Assembly (NCBI RefSeq): GCF_028416595.1
Contig: NZ_JAMQKC010000007.1
Location: 1 to 64,000, forward strand
Origin: Aquibacillus salsiterrae
GTDB taxonomy: Bacteria; Bacillota; Bacilli; Bacillales; Amphibacillaceae
Reading direction: 5' to 3'
DNA: 64,000 nucleotides
The translations under genes were made by a program, and so were the position numbers. Every line of letters begins with the position of its first letter. The first letter of the stretch is position 1. The notes below the pieces were generated by a model. It did no database searches. It was not told the DNA's origin and worked only from the letters and a program-made list of their open reading frames with translations. Shown piece by piece: positions 37,101-47,261 of the stretch.

Positions 37101-37144
37101 GCATAGTAGCCACTAAGAAGTATACTTCTTAGTGGCTACTATGC
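37101..37144. terminator. 44-bp perfect palindrome, possible terminator
   Basis: A perfect, loop-less inverted repeat: 22 bases starting GCATAGTAGCCACTAAGAAG are followed at once by their exact complement ending GGCTACTATGC. It lies 20 bases after the DUF3899 stop. It could act as a terminator for that gene, but no T run follows on the plus strand; on the minus strand a TTTTTC tract follows, reading away from the Uma2 gene. A further element (37170-37205, AATCAGTGGGGG) follows and is unassigned. Confidence 0.75.
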
Positions 37145-37216
37145 TAGAAAGCGATAAAGTTAAACTTCAATCAGTGGGGGTATCACTGCCCGTTAATACG
37201 GGATAAAATGGAGCAA

Positions 37217-37783
37217 TCACTCCCTAAAAAGATGCCTTAAATTAATACGAAAACCAGCTAGGACTTTAGAAGTTATTTCTCCTGTATCTGTTTTAATGTC
37301 AAATTGTTCGTACATTTTCTCATCATTTAAAGCATATACCGTTACCGTATTCAGCATCGGATTAACTATCCAATATTCCTTAACACGATAGCTCATATAG
37401 AGGTTGAGCTTTGTAATCAAATCATGCGATTGATTGGATGGGCTTAATATTTCAACAACCAAATTCGGAACACCAACATATCTAGCATCGGTAAAACCAC
37501 TTTTATCACATATGATGCTAATGTCTGGAATGACAATTTTTGTTCCCTCTATTGTATCGTCTTTCAATTCAATATCGTACGGTGCAGGAAACACTTCACA
37601 AGACTTCCCTTCAAGGAAATTACCAAATTTAGTTTGCAGCCTACTGGATACACGTTGATGCTTCGTTGATGGTGATGGTGACATATAAACAAGTCCGTCA
37701 ATATATTCTAGTAATGAATCAGCGCTTTCACGTATTCGAAAATACTCTTCCACAGACACAGAATCATCACGGTATTGATTCAT
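37217..37783 (-). CDS. Uma2 family endonuclease-like protein
   Basis: A 188-residue protein of the Uma2 (DUF820) family with a PD-(D/E)XK nuclease fold. The conserved series is visible: YIDGLVYMSPSPS, KIVIPDISIIC (the catalytic Asp strand), VPNLVVEILSPSNQ, and KLNLYMSYRVKEYWIVNP. These proteins are abundant in cyanobacteria and scattered in Firmicutes, and their physiological role is not established. A GGAGAAATG site precedes the ATG. It stands between DUF3899 and the trpS leader and is not part of the conserved B. subtilis gene order, so it may be an acquired gene. Confidence 0.88.
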   Translation of the reverse strand: MNQYRDDSVSVEEYFRIRESADSLLEYIDGLVYMSPSPSTKHQRVSSRLQTKFGNFLEGKSCEVFPAPYDIELKDDTIEGTKIVIPDISIICDKSGFTDARYVGVPNLVVEILSPSNQSHDLITKLNLYMSYRVKEYWIVNPMLNTVTVYALNDEKMYEQFDIKTDTGEITSKVLAGFRINLRHLFRE

Positions 37784-38139
37784 TTCATTTCTCCTTTCTA
37801 TCCCTCTCTATTGGTATTATTATTTTACCATGTTATATTATCTTTTACATTTTTATATTAAGCCGTAAATATTTTATTACTGAAAGTAGACTTTTTACTC
37901 ACTCTACCCTTGTTCTCGAGATTAAATAGTAGATATTTTTAACTCATTTGAAACGTTTAGATCTCGACTACTTAAAAAACAGCCCATGAAGACCTAACTG
38001 TTAATATACTAAACCAGTGGTTAAATGAAATCGGATATTCAAATTGATCCTGTTGTTGAGGTAGCAAACACCTAACACTTGCACCTGAGCAGAATGAAAT
38101 ATATAATATTAAAAAACCAATATCATTAGCAATGAAAAA

Positions 38140-38330
38140 GGCGTAGTACAATAACCCTCTGATTTTAAAGAGAGCTTGTGGTCGGTGGAAACAAGCATCA
38201 AGGTATATTGGAATTGGACTTTCGAGCTGATTAACTATTAAAGTGATTCTGTCATAACTGCAGAATAATAAGGGTGGCACCGCGGTTCATTCGTCCCTTC
38301 CAATTGGGAGTGAATGAGCTTTTTTTGTGT
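38140..38330 (+). ncRNA. T-box riboswitch of trpS
   Basis: The T-box sequence AAGGGTGGCACCGCGG ends near 38285. It is followed by the antitermination-controlled terminator (TTCATTCGTCCC paired with GGGAGTGAATGA, then a T run, about 38286-38327). Stem I begins near 38155, and the specifier is TGG (Trp) at about 38215-38217 in GAATTGGAC. A TACAAT -10-like hexamer is at 38147-38152. Uncharged tRNA-Trp would stabilise the antiterminator and permit trpS transcription. The exact 5' end is approximate. The region 37784-38139 contains no supported feature. Confidence 0.93.
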
Positions 38331-38353
38331 TTACTTTTATTACACTGATCTAA

Positions 38354-39456
<1,103 letters not shown>

Positions 39457-39494
39457 CAAAAAAAGACGTCCTAAAAATTGGACGTCTTTTTTTA
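39457..39494. terminator. bidirectional terminator between trpS and yjbA
   Basis: AAAAAAGACGTCC and GGACGTCTTTTTT arms with a short loop. A/T runs on both sides allow it to serve both convergent genes. Confidence 0.88.
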
Positions 39495-39497
39495 CGT

Positions 39498-40268
39498 TTA
39501 AAGCATTCTCTTAAATGTGTTATTGTATTGGTCGGTATCTTGTTCAAGTTCCCACATTTTTTCAAAAAATGGCTGACCTTTGATTAACTTTCCGCATAAA
39601 TCTTCATGAGATCTAGTCCATCCGTCTACAACACCTCGATAAAGTTCTTCCCATGCCTCTTCAAAATGCATATGTTTGATTTCCGAATATCTTTCCGGAT
39701 CCCACTCCGTTAACCAGTACCTTACCTCTTCAATGTTGTTAGTGCTTTTTAATTGATCTAGCGCCATCATTAATAATTGCTTCAACTGTCTTTCTTTTCT
39801 TGTAAGTCCTACCATTAACTTTGGAGATAGAGACAATATGTGATATTCTTTTTCTTTCTGCTTTTCCGTAAAGGAAAATTCATGTGGGGTTGACCCGTCA
39901 ATCATTTCATAAACGAGACGTTCTTGTCTTGGAATTAACCGGCTTTTCCTGACTGGCAAATAATACCCCATAGTATCAAAAGCAATAATTGATTTTCCAT
40001 TGGTTACGATACATGCATACTCTAAAGAGATTCTTTCTTGATTCTTTCGTAGGTAGGCGCGTTTATAAATACTATCCAATAAGGGCTTTGGTAAATCTTG
40101 AAGGTCATTCTCGATAAAATTATACAGTACATCATCTATGTACAGAATTGGTACCTGATCTAAAAGTTCTATTCCGTCCTCTTTTCTCCATTCATGGAAA
40201 TGACAAACATTATAACCGTTTTCTTCTCCTTCAAACCAGTTCACCCATACATCGTGTAAATATAACAT
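39498..40268 (-). CDS. yjbA: DUF3603 protein YjbA
   Basis: A 256-residue protein matching YjbA of B. subtilis in sequence start ([14 protein letters not shown]), size and position next to trpS and opp. It appears cytoplasmic and mixed alpha/beta, with no membrane segments. The family (DUF3603) has no assigned function. GAGGG lies 8 bases before the ATG. It is convergent with trpS. Confidence 0.88.
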   Translation of the reverse strand: MLYLHDVWVNWFEGEENGYNVCHFHEWRKEDGIELLDQVPILYIDDVLYNFIENDLQDLPKPLLDSIYKRAYLRKNQERISLEYACIVTNGKSIIAFDTMGYYLPVRKSRLIPRQERLVYEMIDGSTPHEFSFTEKQKEKEYHILSLSPKLMVGLTRKERQLKQLLMMALDQLKSTNNIEEVRYWLTEWDPERYSEIKHMHFEEAWEELYRGVVDGWTRSHEDLCGKLIKGQPFFEKMWELEQDTDQYNNTFKRML

Positions 40269-40386
40269 GTGTCGAACCCTCGCTTTACTTGAATCTAATA
40301 GCCAAAAGGTCTAAGTAACGTAACCGTTTGGACTTTCTTTAAAATACATTATGACCATTTAAGGAAAATTTATTCTATTGTTTCTA

Positions 40387-40590
40387 TTATTTAACAGGTA
40401 ATTTGTTGATGGTTGCTATCATGATAATTAAACCAATCGGAAGAAAATAGCATTCAATCCTTCCTTGAATAAAGGTTAAATAATCATGCCAGTTGAGTCC
40501 TGCTGGTATAAAATTCAAATAAAGTATGATTGAAACGCCGCCAGAAACTGCTAGTCCAAACCCTATCAAAAAGATAAGTAAGTAAATCAC
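40387..40590 (-). CDS. small two-helix membrane protein, function unknown
   Basis: A 67-residue protein starting at GTG, with AGGAGAGG 7 bases upstream. Two hydrophobic segments (about residues 3-27 and 47-60) flank a conserved-looking FIPAGLNWHDYLTFIQGRIECYF loop. The strong site and typical composition support a real gene. I think homologues occur widely in Bacillaceae, but I cannot name the family. Nothing else is visible between it and fabF apart from the terminator. Confidence 0.65.
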   Translation of the reverse strand: MIYLLIFLIGFGLAVSGGVSIILYLNFIPAGLNWHDYLTFIQGRIECYFLPIGLIIMIATINKLPVK

Positions 40591-40790
40591 AATTCTACCT
40601 CTCCTGCCTGTCCAATAGTCTTTATCTAACTATATGATAGAAGTTGATAGATAATGATTGATTTTAATGATAGCAGTACCTACATTTCCAGTCCGAATTA
40701 GGCTTGCATTCAGTCACGGTTATGAACAAAAGCACAGGCTGGACGAGGTTCTTGCTGGATGTTTTTACATGTATGGATTTTTTTCATCTA

Positions 40791-40822
40791 AAAAAAACAC
40801 ATGGATACTATCACTATCCATG
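40791..40822 (-). terminator. terminator of the fabH-fabF operon
   Basis: CATGGATAGTGATAGTATCCATG is a hairpin with arms CATGGATA/TATCCATG, followed on the minus strand by TGTTTTTTTT, about 52 bases after the fabF stop. Confidence 0.8.
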
Positions 40823-40873
40823 CGGTTGTTAAACTATTCTTTTTTGACATTATCGAAAACCATAAAGTTCGCC

Positions 40874-42115
40874 CTAGCCCTGATATTTTTTAAAAATTAA
40901 TGCAACATTGTGGCCACCAAAACCTAGTGAATTACTTAACGTAAAGGTTAGTTCTTTTTCTTTTGCCTTATTCGGAACGTAATCTAGATCACAATCAGGG
41001 TCTGGTGTTTCATAATTAATTGTCGGTGGTATAACATTATCCCCAAGCGCCTTAATACATGCTATTGCTTCAACTGCACCAGCTGCGCCTAGTAAATGGC
41101 CAGTCATTGATTTTGTTGAAGACACTGCAAGATTATACGCATGTTCACCAAAAACATGTTTAATTGCTAACGTTTCAAATGAGTCGTTTAGTTCTGTACT
41201 AGTTCCATGGGCGTTTACATAATCAATTGCTTGTACATCGATACCTGCATCTTCAATTGCTTGATTCATCGCACGCGACGCACCTTCTCCTTCTGGTGCT
41301 GGAGAGGTAATGTGATAGGCATCACCAGCAGAACCATAGCCGACCAATTCAGCATAGACCTTTGCTCCTCGCTTTTGTGCAGACTCTAATGATTCTAAAA
41401 TAAGAATACCAGAACCCTCCCCCATGACAAATCCATCACGGTTTTTATCAAAAGGACGACTTGCTGTTTTTGGATCGTCATTAAAGGATAAAGCGCGGGC
41501 ACTAGAGAAGCCAGCAAATGCCATATTCGTAAGCGGTGCCTCCGCTCCTCCTGTAATCATATAATCAGCATCACCACGTTCAATAACCTTAAATGCATCA
41601 CCAATTGAGTTTGCACCAGAAGCACATGCTGTTACCGAGCAGTTATTAATACCTTTAGCCCCAAATTGGATTGAAATTTGACCAGAAGCCATATCTGGGA
41701 TTAGCATTGGAACGAAAAACGGACTTACTCGCTTATAACCTTTTTCAATAAATTTGTGGAACTGCTCCTCGTAGGTTGCCATGCCACCAATACCTGAACC
41801 TACCCAAACACCAACACGCGGTGCGATGTCGTCTGTTATTTCTAACTTTGCATCCTCTAAGGCCATTTTAGCTGATGCTACAGCATATTGTGTAAATAAA
41901 TCCATTCGCTTTGCATCTTTTTTATCCATATAAATGCTTGGATCCCAGTCTTTAATTTCACCTGCTACTTTTGCCGGAAAATCATCTTTATTTACTTTCG
42001 TTATATAATCAATTCCAGAATTACCTTTAACAAGGTTTGCCCAAATCTCATCAATAGTGTTGCCTACTGGAGTTACTGCTCCCAATCCTGTAATAACTAC
42101 ACGTCTTTTTTCCAC
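40874..42115 (-). CDS. fabF: beta-ketoacyl-ACP synthase II FabF
   Basis: A 413-residue condensing enzyme that elongates acyl-ACP with malonyl-ACP. The catalytic Cys is in [15 protein letters not shown], and the two His residues are in HGTSTELND and [11 protein letters not shown]. The GFGGHN motif is near the C-terminus. It lies 56 bases after fabH in the same direction, as in B. subtilis fabHA-fabF. A GGAGGAAGG site precedes the ATG. It is the target class of cerulenin and platensimycin in other bacteria. Confidence 0.97.
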   Translation of the reverse strand: MEKRRVVITGLGAVTPVGNTIDEIWANLVKGNSGIDYITKVNKDDFPAKVAGEIKDWDPSIYMDKKDAKRMDLFTQYAVASAKMALEDAKLEITDDIAPRVGVWVGSGIGGMATYEEQFHKFIEKGYKRVSPFFVPMLIPDMASGQISIQFGAKGINNCSVTACASGANSIGDAFKVIERGDADYMITGGAEAPLTNMAFAGFSSARALSFNDDPKTASRPFDKNRDGFVMGEGSGILILESLESAQKRGAKVYAELVGYGSAGDAYHITSPAPEGEGASRAMNQAIEDAGIDVQAIDYVNAHGTSTELNDSFETLAIKHVFGEHAYNLAVSSTKSMTGHLLGAAGAVEAIACIKALGDNVIPPTINYETPDPDCDLDYVPNKAKEKELTFTLSNSLGFGGHNVALIFKKYQG

Positions 42116-42171
42116 AAGGCCTTCCTCCTATCTCTTTTCAGAAAATATGATCACACCATTATAGATATCCT

Positions 42172-43107
42172 TTACCTACCCCAACGAATTGCAACTGCAC
42201 CCCATGTGAGACCTCCGCCAAACCCAACTAAAACGACCAAATCATCCTCTTTTATTTTCCCGCTTTTCACTTCTTCAGATAAAGCAATTGGGATTGATGC
42301 TGCAGAAGTATTTCCATATTTCTTCACAGATGTAGCCATTTTTTCTTTTGGCAACCCTAGCCGTTCCCGTGCTGCTTCCATAATTCGAATGTTTGCTTGA
42401 TGTGGAATTAAATAGTCAACGTCATCCGTACTATACCCTGCTTTTTCCACAACATGAACGGATGATTCCGGCATCTGTCTTACTGCAAATTTAAAAACTT
42501 CTCTACCATTCATACTTATATGGTCTTTATCTTGTAATAAATGTTTTCCACCACTGCCATCTGATCCTAATTCAAAAGAAAGGATACCCTTTCCTTCACT
42601 AACAGGACCAATTACAGCAGCACCAGCACCATCACCAAAAAGAACACAAGTATTACGGTCAGTCCAATCAGTAATTTTGGAAAGCTTCTCTACACCAACT
42701 ACCAGTATGTTTTTATATGCATTATTCTGGATAAACTGCTGAGCTGTAATGACACCATACATAAATCCCGCACATGCAGCACTAACATCCATCGCTGCAG
42801 CTTTTGTTGCTCCTAATCGATTCTGAATCATACACGACACACTTGGAAAAGATGTATCAGGAGTAACCGTAGCAACTAAAATTAAATCCAGTTCTTCTGC
42901 CTTAATTTTAGCGTCTTCAAGCGCATTAACGGCAGCATTAAAAGCAAGATCAGACGTATCCATACTGTCATCAGCTATTCTTCTTTCTTCGATACCCGTT
43001 CTTGATCTAATCCACTCATCACTTGTATCTACCATTTTCTCTAACTCTTTATTTGTTAATATTTTTTCAGGTAAATAATGACCTGTACCAATAATACCGG
43101 CGTTCAC
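42172..43107 (-). CDS. fabH: beta-ketoacyl-ACP synthase III FabH
   Basis: A 311-residue initiating condensing enzyme that joins acyl-CoA primers with malonyl-ACP. Active-site residues are Cys in [11 protein letters not shown], His in IPHQANIRI, and Asn in [11 protein letters not shown]. In Bacillus these enzymes prefer branched primers. The start is GTG, with GAGGAG upstream. Its upstream region carries a FapR operator (43144-43160), so it is very likely under malonyl-CoA-sensing control. It heads the fabH-fabF operon. Confidence 0.97.
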   Translation of the reverse strand: MNAGIIGTGHYLPEKILTNKELEKMVDTSDEWIRSRTGIEERRIADDSMDTSDLAFNAAVNALEDAKIKAEELDLILVATVTPDTSFPSVSCMIQNRLGATKAAAMDVSAACAGFMYGVITAQQFIQNNAYKNILVVGVEKLSKITDWTDRNTCVLFGDGAGAAVIGPVSEGKGILSFELGSDGSGGKHLLQDKDHISMNGREVFKFAVRQMPESSVHVVEKAGYSTDDVDYLIPHQANIRIMEAARERLGLPKEKMATSVKKYGNTSAASIPIALSEEVKSGKIKEDDLVVLVGFGGGLTWGAVAIRWGR

Positions 43108-43143
43108 TTATTTCAACTCCTCACGAGTATTTATAATCTAATC

Positions 43144-43160
43144 TTAGTACTTGGTGCTAA
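43144..43160 (-). promoter_or_regulatory. FapR operator upstream of fabH
   Basis: TTAGTACTTGGTGCTAA (plus strand) is a 17-bp near-palindrome closely matching the FapR consensus TTAGTACCTGRTACTAA. It lies about 40 bases before the fabH start in the promoter region. FapR represses fatty acid and phospholipid genes until malonyl-CoA accumulates. The assignment is from consensus and context. Confidence 0.85.
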
Positions 43161-43202
43161 TTTTAATGTATTTTTTTTCTTAAATCAAGTAAAGACTCTA
43201 CA

Positions 43203-43275
43203 ACAAAGGCGTACGCGCAAAGATTTTCTGCTTAAGACCTCAGGCGGGGGTAGGCGCCTGAAGATAGACAGCTCT
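43203..43275 (+). repeat. palindromic repeat family, copy H (left part deleted)
   Basis: Contains AAAGATTTTCTGCTTAAGACC and GGGTAGGCGCC...AGACAGCTCTTGG, the right half of subfamily 2, preceded by a short GGCGTACGCGC remnant of the left end. It lies between fabH and the med terminator. Confidence 0.8.
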
Positions 43276-43301
43276 TGGATTTATTTATCCTTTTTATCTT
43301 T

Positions 43302-43339
43302 TTTTAAAAAAGGGCTAGACGATTGGCTTTAGTCTAGCC
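43302..43339 (-). terminator. terminator of med
   Basis: GGCTAGAC and GTCTAGCC arms followed on the minus strand by CTTTTTTAAAAAAAG, 10 bases after the med stop codon. Confidence 0.85.
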
Positions 43340-43349
43340 TTCCATGGTT

Positions 43350-44315
43350 TCACGATTCATTAGGTAATAATCCTGTTTCTTTATAACGTTCAATAGCACC
43401 CTCCAATTTCATTTTAAAAGAGTTTGGGACTTCAGGGCTAAATTCTCCCATTGTTATCACCCCATCATTAAAATCATAGGTGAAAACACCACCCTCTAAT
43501 TCCCCTTCATTAAATTGTTTTGCTGCTAACAAATACAGATTATCCACTTGTTGTACGGTGCTTGTTAACACAGTACTCTTTCCAAGGCCTATTTGGTCGG
43601 AAACAAACCCGATTGCGTATTTCCCGGCTTCTTTAGCCTGATTAATTATTCTAATACTAAAAGAATCACCAGCAGGATAAAAAACATCGACATTCTGCTT
43701 GTTCATTTTTTCGAATAGTTCACTAGCTCGCTTAGAGTTGTCCCAACTATTGACAAAATCCATTTGTACATTCGCATTTGGATTTTGATAATTGACGCCC
43801 TCATAGAAACCTTCAATCTCTGGCTGCCATTCATATGCTGCAATAATACCAACTTGATTGGTTTTCGTCATTTTACCAGCAACCATCCCACCAAAGAAAC
43901 CCATTGCATGTGAACTGAAGTTTAAGCTAGTCAAATTGTCTGCGTAATAACCTCCATTAAAATAAACGAAATGAATATTGGGATAGGAGTCGCTTATTTT
44001 TTCAAACATTTTCCCGTAAATATTACTATGTCCAAAAATAAGATTGACACCTTTTGCCGAAAATTGTTCTACAGCACGGTTCACCTCTTGTTGTGTTTTA
44101 ATGTCTTCTTTAAAATAGACATCGACATTTAATTCGTCTTTAATTTCTACTAAACCTTTGTACCCTTTATTTCCCCATGTTTGATCGTTAATTGAATTCT
44201 CAACTAACATGCCAACCTTTTGAATATCCCCTTGACCATAATTGCTACAACTCGTTAATGTGATTAAAAGAAATAATAATAAAAACACGTAGATAAGACC
44301 AAGAATTTTTCTCAA
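43350..44315 (-). CDS. med: BMP-family substrate-binding lipoprotein, Med-like
   Basis: A 321-residue lipoprotein of the basic membrane protein / nucleoside-binding PBP1 family. The signal ends in the lipobox TLTSC, followed by the conserved VGMLVENSINDQTWGNKGYKGL and FGGMVAGKMTKTNQVG. B. subtilis Med (same position near fabH) influences ComK levels through its gene's effect on competence. The start is placed at TTG 44315, with AGGAG 8 bases upstream; longer starts lack a proper site. The comZ gene that follows med in B. subtilis is not seen between med and fabH here. Confidence 0.85.
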   Translation of the reverse strand: MRKILGLIYVFLLLFLLITLTSCSNYGQGDIQKVGMLVENSINDQTWGNKGYKGLVEIKDELNVDVYFKEDIKTQQEVNRAVEQFSAKGVNLIFGHSNIYGKMFEKISDSYPNIHFVYFNGGYYADNLTSLNFSSHAMGFFGGMVAGKMTKTNQVGIIAAYEWQPEIEGFYEGVNYQNPNANVQMDFVNSWDNSKRASELFEKMNKQNVDVFYPAGDSFSIRIINQAKEAGKYAIGFVSDQIGLGKSTVLTSTVQQVDNLYLLAAKQFNEGELEGGVFTYDFNDGVITMGEFSPEVPNSFKMKLEGAIERYKETGLLPNES

Positions 44316-44469
44316 CTTCTGCACTCCTACTATCAAATGCTTGGCTATTTTAGTATGCGATGATTACCAACATTGATTCCTCTATTTAACAGTCAGAAAA
44401 CAACTTATTAATAGTACTATTTTACCGTGTAAAGAGATTTTCGTAAACGACAATTATATTAAAATTCTG

Positions 44470-45111
44470 TTAATAGAAATCCTTATACAATTCATAATGG
44501 TCATCCAATTCAGCTAAGCGTTTTTCCATAGGTTTAGATTCATCCACAACGATTGTACCTTTCTCTTTATATTCCTCTCTTTCGTTCTTTCGTTTGATTA
44601 TCAAAAGGTTTGTACCTAGCACCCTGTCACTCGTTGCGATAACCTGTAATAATGATTCGATAAAATCACTTATATAAACGGCTTCTCTTTGAAATCGCGT
44701 TGAATCAAATCGTATATATTCGTCTTGAAAAAAGATCCCATCATAATCACGAGGTATCCATTCTCCATATAACAATGGCAGTTTAACATAGCAAGTGTCG
44801 TCCAACACCTCATTTTCTTTTCGAGTGGTACAAAAGTTATATACTTTTTTATTTCCTAATTCTGGCAGGGAAAATCTTTCTTTATCTTCGGCAACTTCAA
44901 AAACAATGTAATCCGACTGTTTACTATTATGGAGCAAATCATCTGAATGCTCTACATGTGTGAAAGAGCTATTACGGCCAACAAACATAGATAAATTATC
45001 CTTTTTGTCTGTATCGATTATATCTAAGCCAATTACTTCCTGCCCAGTCGCCAATAAATATTGAACAATATGAAAACCAATCCAATGGAATGACCCCGAA
45101 ACTACATACAT
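44470..45111 (-). CDS. degenerate NAD(P)-dependent epimerase-like protein (YjaU/YjaV locus)
   Basis: A 213-residue protein whose start (MYVVSGSFHWIGFHIVQYLL...VIGLDIID) aligns with the Rossmann core of NDP-sugar epimerases. However, the GxxGxxG dinucleotide loop is reduced to GSFHWIG, missing the second glycine, and no YxxxK catalytic pair is evident. The remainder is shortened relative to active epimerases (about 300 residues). It occupies the position of the yjaU/yjaV genes between yjzD and med in B. subtilis. AGGTGG lies before the ATG at 45111. It is probably a non-catalytic relative; function unknown. Confidence 0.6.
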   Translation of the reverse strand: MYVVSGSFHWIGFHIVQYLLATGQEVIGLDIIDTDKKDNLSMFVGRNSSFTHVEHSDDLLHNSKQSDYIVFEVAEDKERFSLPELGNKKVYNFCTTRKENEVLDDTCYVKLPLLYGEWIPRDYDGIFFQDEYIRFDSTRFQREAVYISDFIESLLQVIATSDRVLGTNLLIIKRKNEREEYKEKGTIVVDESKPMEKRLAELDDHYELYKDFY

Positions 45112-45260
45112 AGGTTCACCACCTAAACAAATTACTTTATATAACATATGAAAAGATCATTTAAATAATGAAAACAGACAAACTTATTTAAGTTTTGTTT
45201 ATTTTCTTACGGTGATTTGGTAAAATAAAAAAAGAGTGTTAAAAAAACGAGGTGAACTAG

Positions 45261-45437
45261 ATGCGTTACATATGGACAATCATTTGGGCTATTTTATTAA
45301 GTTTCCTAGTATCTTATGTATTAACAGCGATGGCAGGAGAAACCTTCCAATTTGGACCAGTATTTGCGGTAGCTGCCATGTTTATTATCGCAATAACAAC
45401 TATTGGTGACGGTGTATTAAAGGAAGAACAAGAATAA
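45261..45437 (+). CDS. yjzD: DUF2929 small membrane protein YjzD
   Basis: A 58-residue protein, MRYIWTIIWAILLSFLVSY..., with two membrane helices (about residues 4-24 and 33-50) and a charged tail GVLKEEQE. The ATG has a strong ACGAGGTGA site. Its composition, size and position beside the med locus match YjzD (DUF2929) of B. subtilis. Its function is unknown. It is divergent from the epimerase-like gene. Confidence 0.75.
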   Translation: MRYIWTIIWAILLSFLVSYVLTAMAGETFQFGPVFAVAAMFIIAITTIGDGVLKEEQE

Positions 45438-45468
45438 AATAAAATTGTAAATAGTCAATTGACTATTC

Positions 45469-45505
45469 ACAAACCCTTGCCATTTGAATGGCAAGGGTTT
45501 GTTAT
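45469..45505. terminator. bidirectional terminator between yjzD and the Sm-like protein gene
   Basis: CAAACCCTTGCC and GGCAAGGGTTTG arms, located between two convergent genes. AT-rich flanks on both sides. Confidence 0.8.
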
Positions 45506-45515
45506 TACGACCTTT

Positions 45516-45854
45516 TTAATACCAAGGTAAAGCACTTAATGCAACTAATGCAGTTAGTGGTAATACAAGCCGTCTAAATGCTCCTCCTGGACCATAACCA
45601 AACCCAGGTGGATAGCCGTAGCCTGGGTAACCATACCATGGATAACCATAACCAGGATAGACTCGGTCTGTTTGTTCATTACGCAAATTAGGCACAGCTA
45701 AGTAGACATTTTCGTTATCAATTCCGGTAATAATACCATCAACTTTCATCCCGTCAGTTAATTCGACTAATACATAACGATGAATATGCTTCTTACATAA
45801 TTCATACATATGATGGTGATTATGTTGATCATGGGGTCTTACCATATTAAACAC
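45516..45854 (-). CDS. Sm-like N-terminal domain plus Gly/Tyr-rich tail protein
   Basis: A 112-residue protein. After a His-rich start (HDQHNHHH) comes an Sm-like beta pattern (HRYVLVELTDGMKVDGIITGIDNENVYLAVP). A low-complexity region with repeated YPGYGYPWYGYPGYGYPPG follows, then a hydrophobic C-terminus. Similar Gly/Tyr-rich proteins are found among spore-former coat-associated proteins, but this is an inference. An AAGGAAGGAG site lies upstream. No named family is assigned. Confidence 0.65.
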   Translation of the reverse strand: MFNMVRPHDQHNHHHMYELCKKHIHRYVLVELTDGMKVDGIITGIDNENVYLAVPNLRNEQTDRVYPGYGYPWYGYPGYGYPPGFGYGPGGAFRRLVLPLTALVALSALPWY

Positions 45855-45942
45855 TCCTTCCTTTAGTCACATCACTAATTTATTCAAAATGCCTAGATAA
45901 TGTGATAAAGGTAGTGCATAAAAAAAAGTGAGGGATACTTTT

Positions 45943-46764
45943 ATGGACAAACTGACGGAATTTTATTTATTACTAAAGTACACTTTTTTAGGACTTTTCC
46001 AAGGATTCACCGAACCAATTCCAATTTCATCAAGTGGACACTTAGTTTTATTACGGAACTTATTTGAACTTGATATTAAAGGGCTGTCCTTTGAAGTGTT
46101 AGTTAATTTTGGTTCACTTATTGCTGTACTAATCATATACCGCCACGATATTATACGACTAGCAACAAATGGACTCCGGTTTCTGTTATCACGGGACAAG
46201 CGGGCTAAAGCAGATTTTGATTTTACTTTGTATTTAATCATTGCAACCATTCCTGCTGGAGTAATTGGAATTTTATTTGAAGATCAAATCGGAGAAATAT
46301 TTAGCGCCCCACAAATGGTTGGGATTACTTTGATTGTTACAGGCTTAGCATTATGGATTATCAGAAACTTAAAAGGAAGTAAAAATGACGGTGCGCTTAC
46401 CGTTAAAGATGCAATCATTATTGGGATGGCACAAGCGGTGGCATTAATTCCTGGTATCAGTCGCTCTGGAGCAACCATTGTCGCAGCAATGTTACTTGGG
46501 ATGAAGCAAGAAACAGCACTTCGGTTTTCTTTCTTAATGTATATCCCTGTTAGCTTGGGTACGTTCATCCTTTCTGTGGAGGATATTGTTCAAGACAAGA
46601 ACTTTTCTTATTTATGGATACCTTATGCATTAGCATTTCTTGCATCTATTATTGCTACTTATTTTTCACTTAAATGGTTTATGAACATTATGGCAAAAGG
46701 AAATTTAAAATATTTTGCATTGTACTGTTTTATCGCTGGCGGAGTAGCCATCTTAGTCCTTTAA
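45943..46764 (+). CDS. uppP: undecaprenyl-diphosphatase UppP (BacA)
   Basis: A 273-residue integral membrane phosphatase that recycles undecaprenyl pyrophosphate to the monophosphate carrier for wall synthesis. The two conserved motifs are [16 protein letters not shown] and [11 protein letters not shown]; the Arg in the second and Glu in the first are catalytic in the family. GAGGGA before the ATG at 45943 sets the start; a GTG 15 bases upstream is part of this site. About eight membrane helices. It confers bacitracin tolerance when abundant. It is a single gene with a terminator downstream. Confidence 0.95.
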   Translation: MDKLTEFYLLLKYTFLGLFQGFTEPIPISSSGHLVLLRNLFELDIKGLSFEVLVNFGSLIAVLIIYRHDIIRLATNGLRFLLSRDKRAKADFDFTLYLIIATIPAGVIGILFEDQIGEIFSAPQMVGITLIVTGLALWIIRNLKGSKNDGALTVKDAIIIGMAQAVALIPGISRSGATIVAAMLLGMKQETALRFSFLMYIPVSLGTFILSVEDIVQDKNFSYLWIPYALAFLASIIATYFSLKWFMNIMAKGNLKYFALYCFIAGGVAILVL

Positions 46765-46828
46765 TAAACATGCGAAAAAAATATGAGCTCTTTTAAAGAG
46801 TTAATCATACGAGGTTTTATAAACTAGC

Positions 46829-46866
46829 AAATCCCCCTTTCTATGTGTAAGAAAGAGGGATTTTAT
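46829..46866. terminator. bidirectional terminator between uppP and yitW
   Basis: AAATCCCCCTTTCT and AGAAAGAGGGATTT arms, with T runs on both sides, between convergent genes. Confidence 0.8.
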
Positions 46867-46875
46867 TTCACATTA

Positions 46876-47187
46876 TCAATCTGGAATTCCTAATGCAATT
46901 TTAGCATAACGGGACATTCGGTCTTTTGACCACGGTGGATTCCAAACAATATCTACTTTTGTATCTTTGACCTCTGGAATATCCTCTAACACCCGTTTTA
47001 CATCTGCCTCAATATGTCCTGCCAACGGACACCCCATTGCAGTTAACGTCATTGTTACTGTTGCGATACCATCATCATCTAAATCCACACCATAAACAAG
47101 CCCTAAATTGACAATATCTATTCCAAGCTCTGGGTCAATCACATTCTCTAGCGCACCCATAAGGTTTTCTTGTAATGCTTCATCCAT
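46876..47187 (-). CDS. yitW: MIP18 family (DUF59) metal-sulfur cluster assembly protein YitW
   Basis: A 103-residue protein of the DUF59/SufT type, with VIDPELGIDIVNLGLVYGV at the N-terminus and the Cys-containing MGCPLAGHIEADV. The family supports iron-sulfur cluster maturation. It corresponds to YitW in the yitU-yitV-yitW cluster of B. subtilis. The GGAGGA site is before the ATG. It lies 75 bases downstream of yitV in the same direction, probably one operon. Confidence 0.92.
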   Translation of the reverse strand: MDEALQENLMGALENVIDPELGIDIVNLGLVYGVDLDDDGIATVTMTLTAMGCPLAGHIEADVKRVLEDIPEVKDTKVDIVWNPPWSKDRMSRYAKIALGIPD

Positions 47188-47261
47188 ATTGGTTCCTCCT
47201 TTTATTTCTTTATAACCATTATAAACATAAATGCCATATAAATTAAATAATTCAAATCACA

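Noticed and set aside
37972-38280. A 102-codon minus-strand ORF
   Set aside because: It runs antisense through the trpS T-box leader, whose structure explains the conservation; no binding site or protein family.
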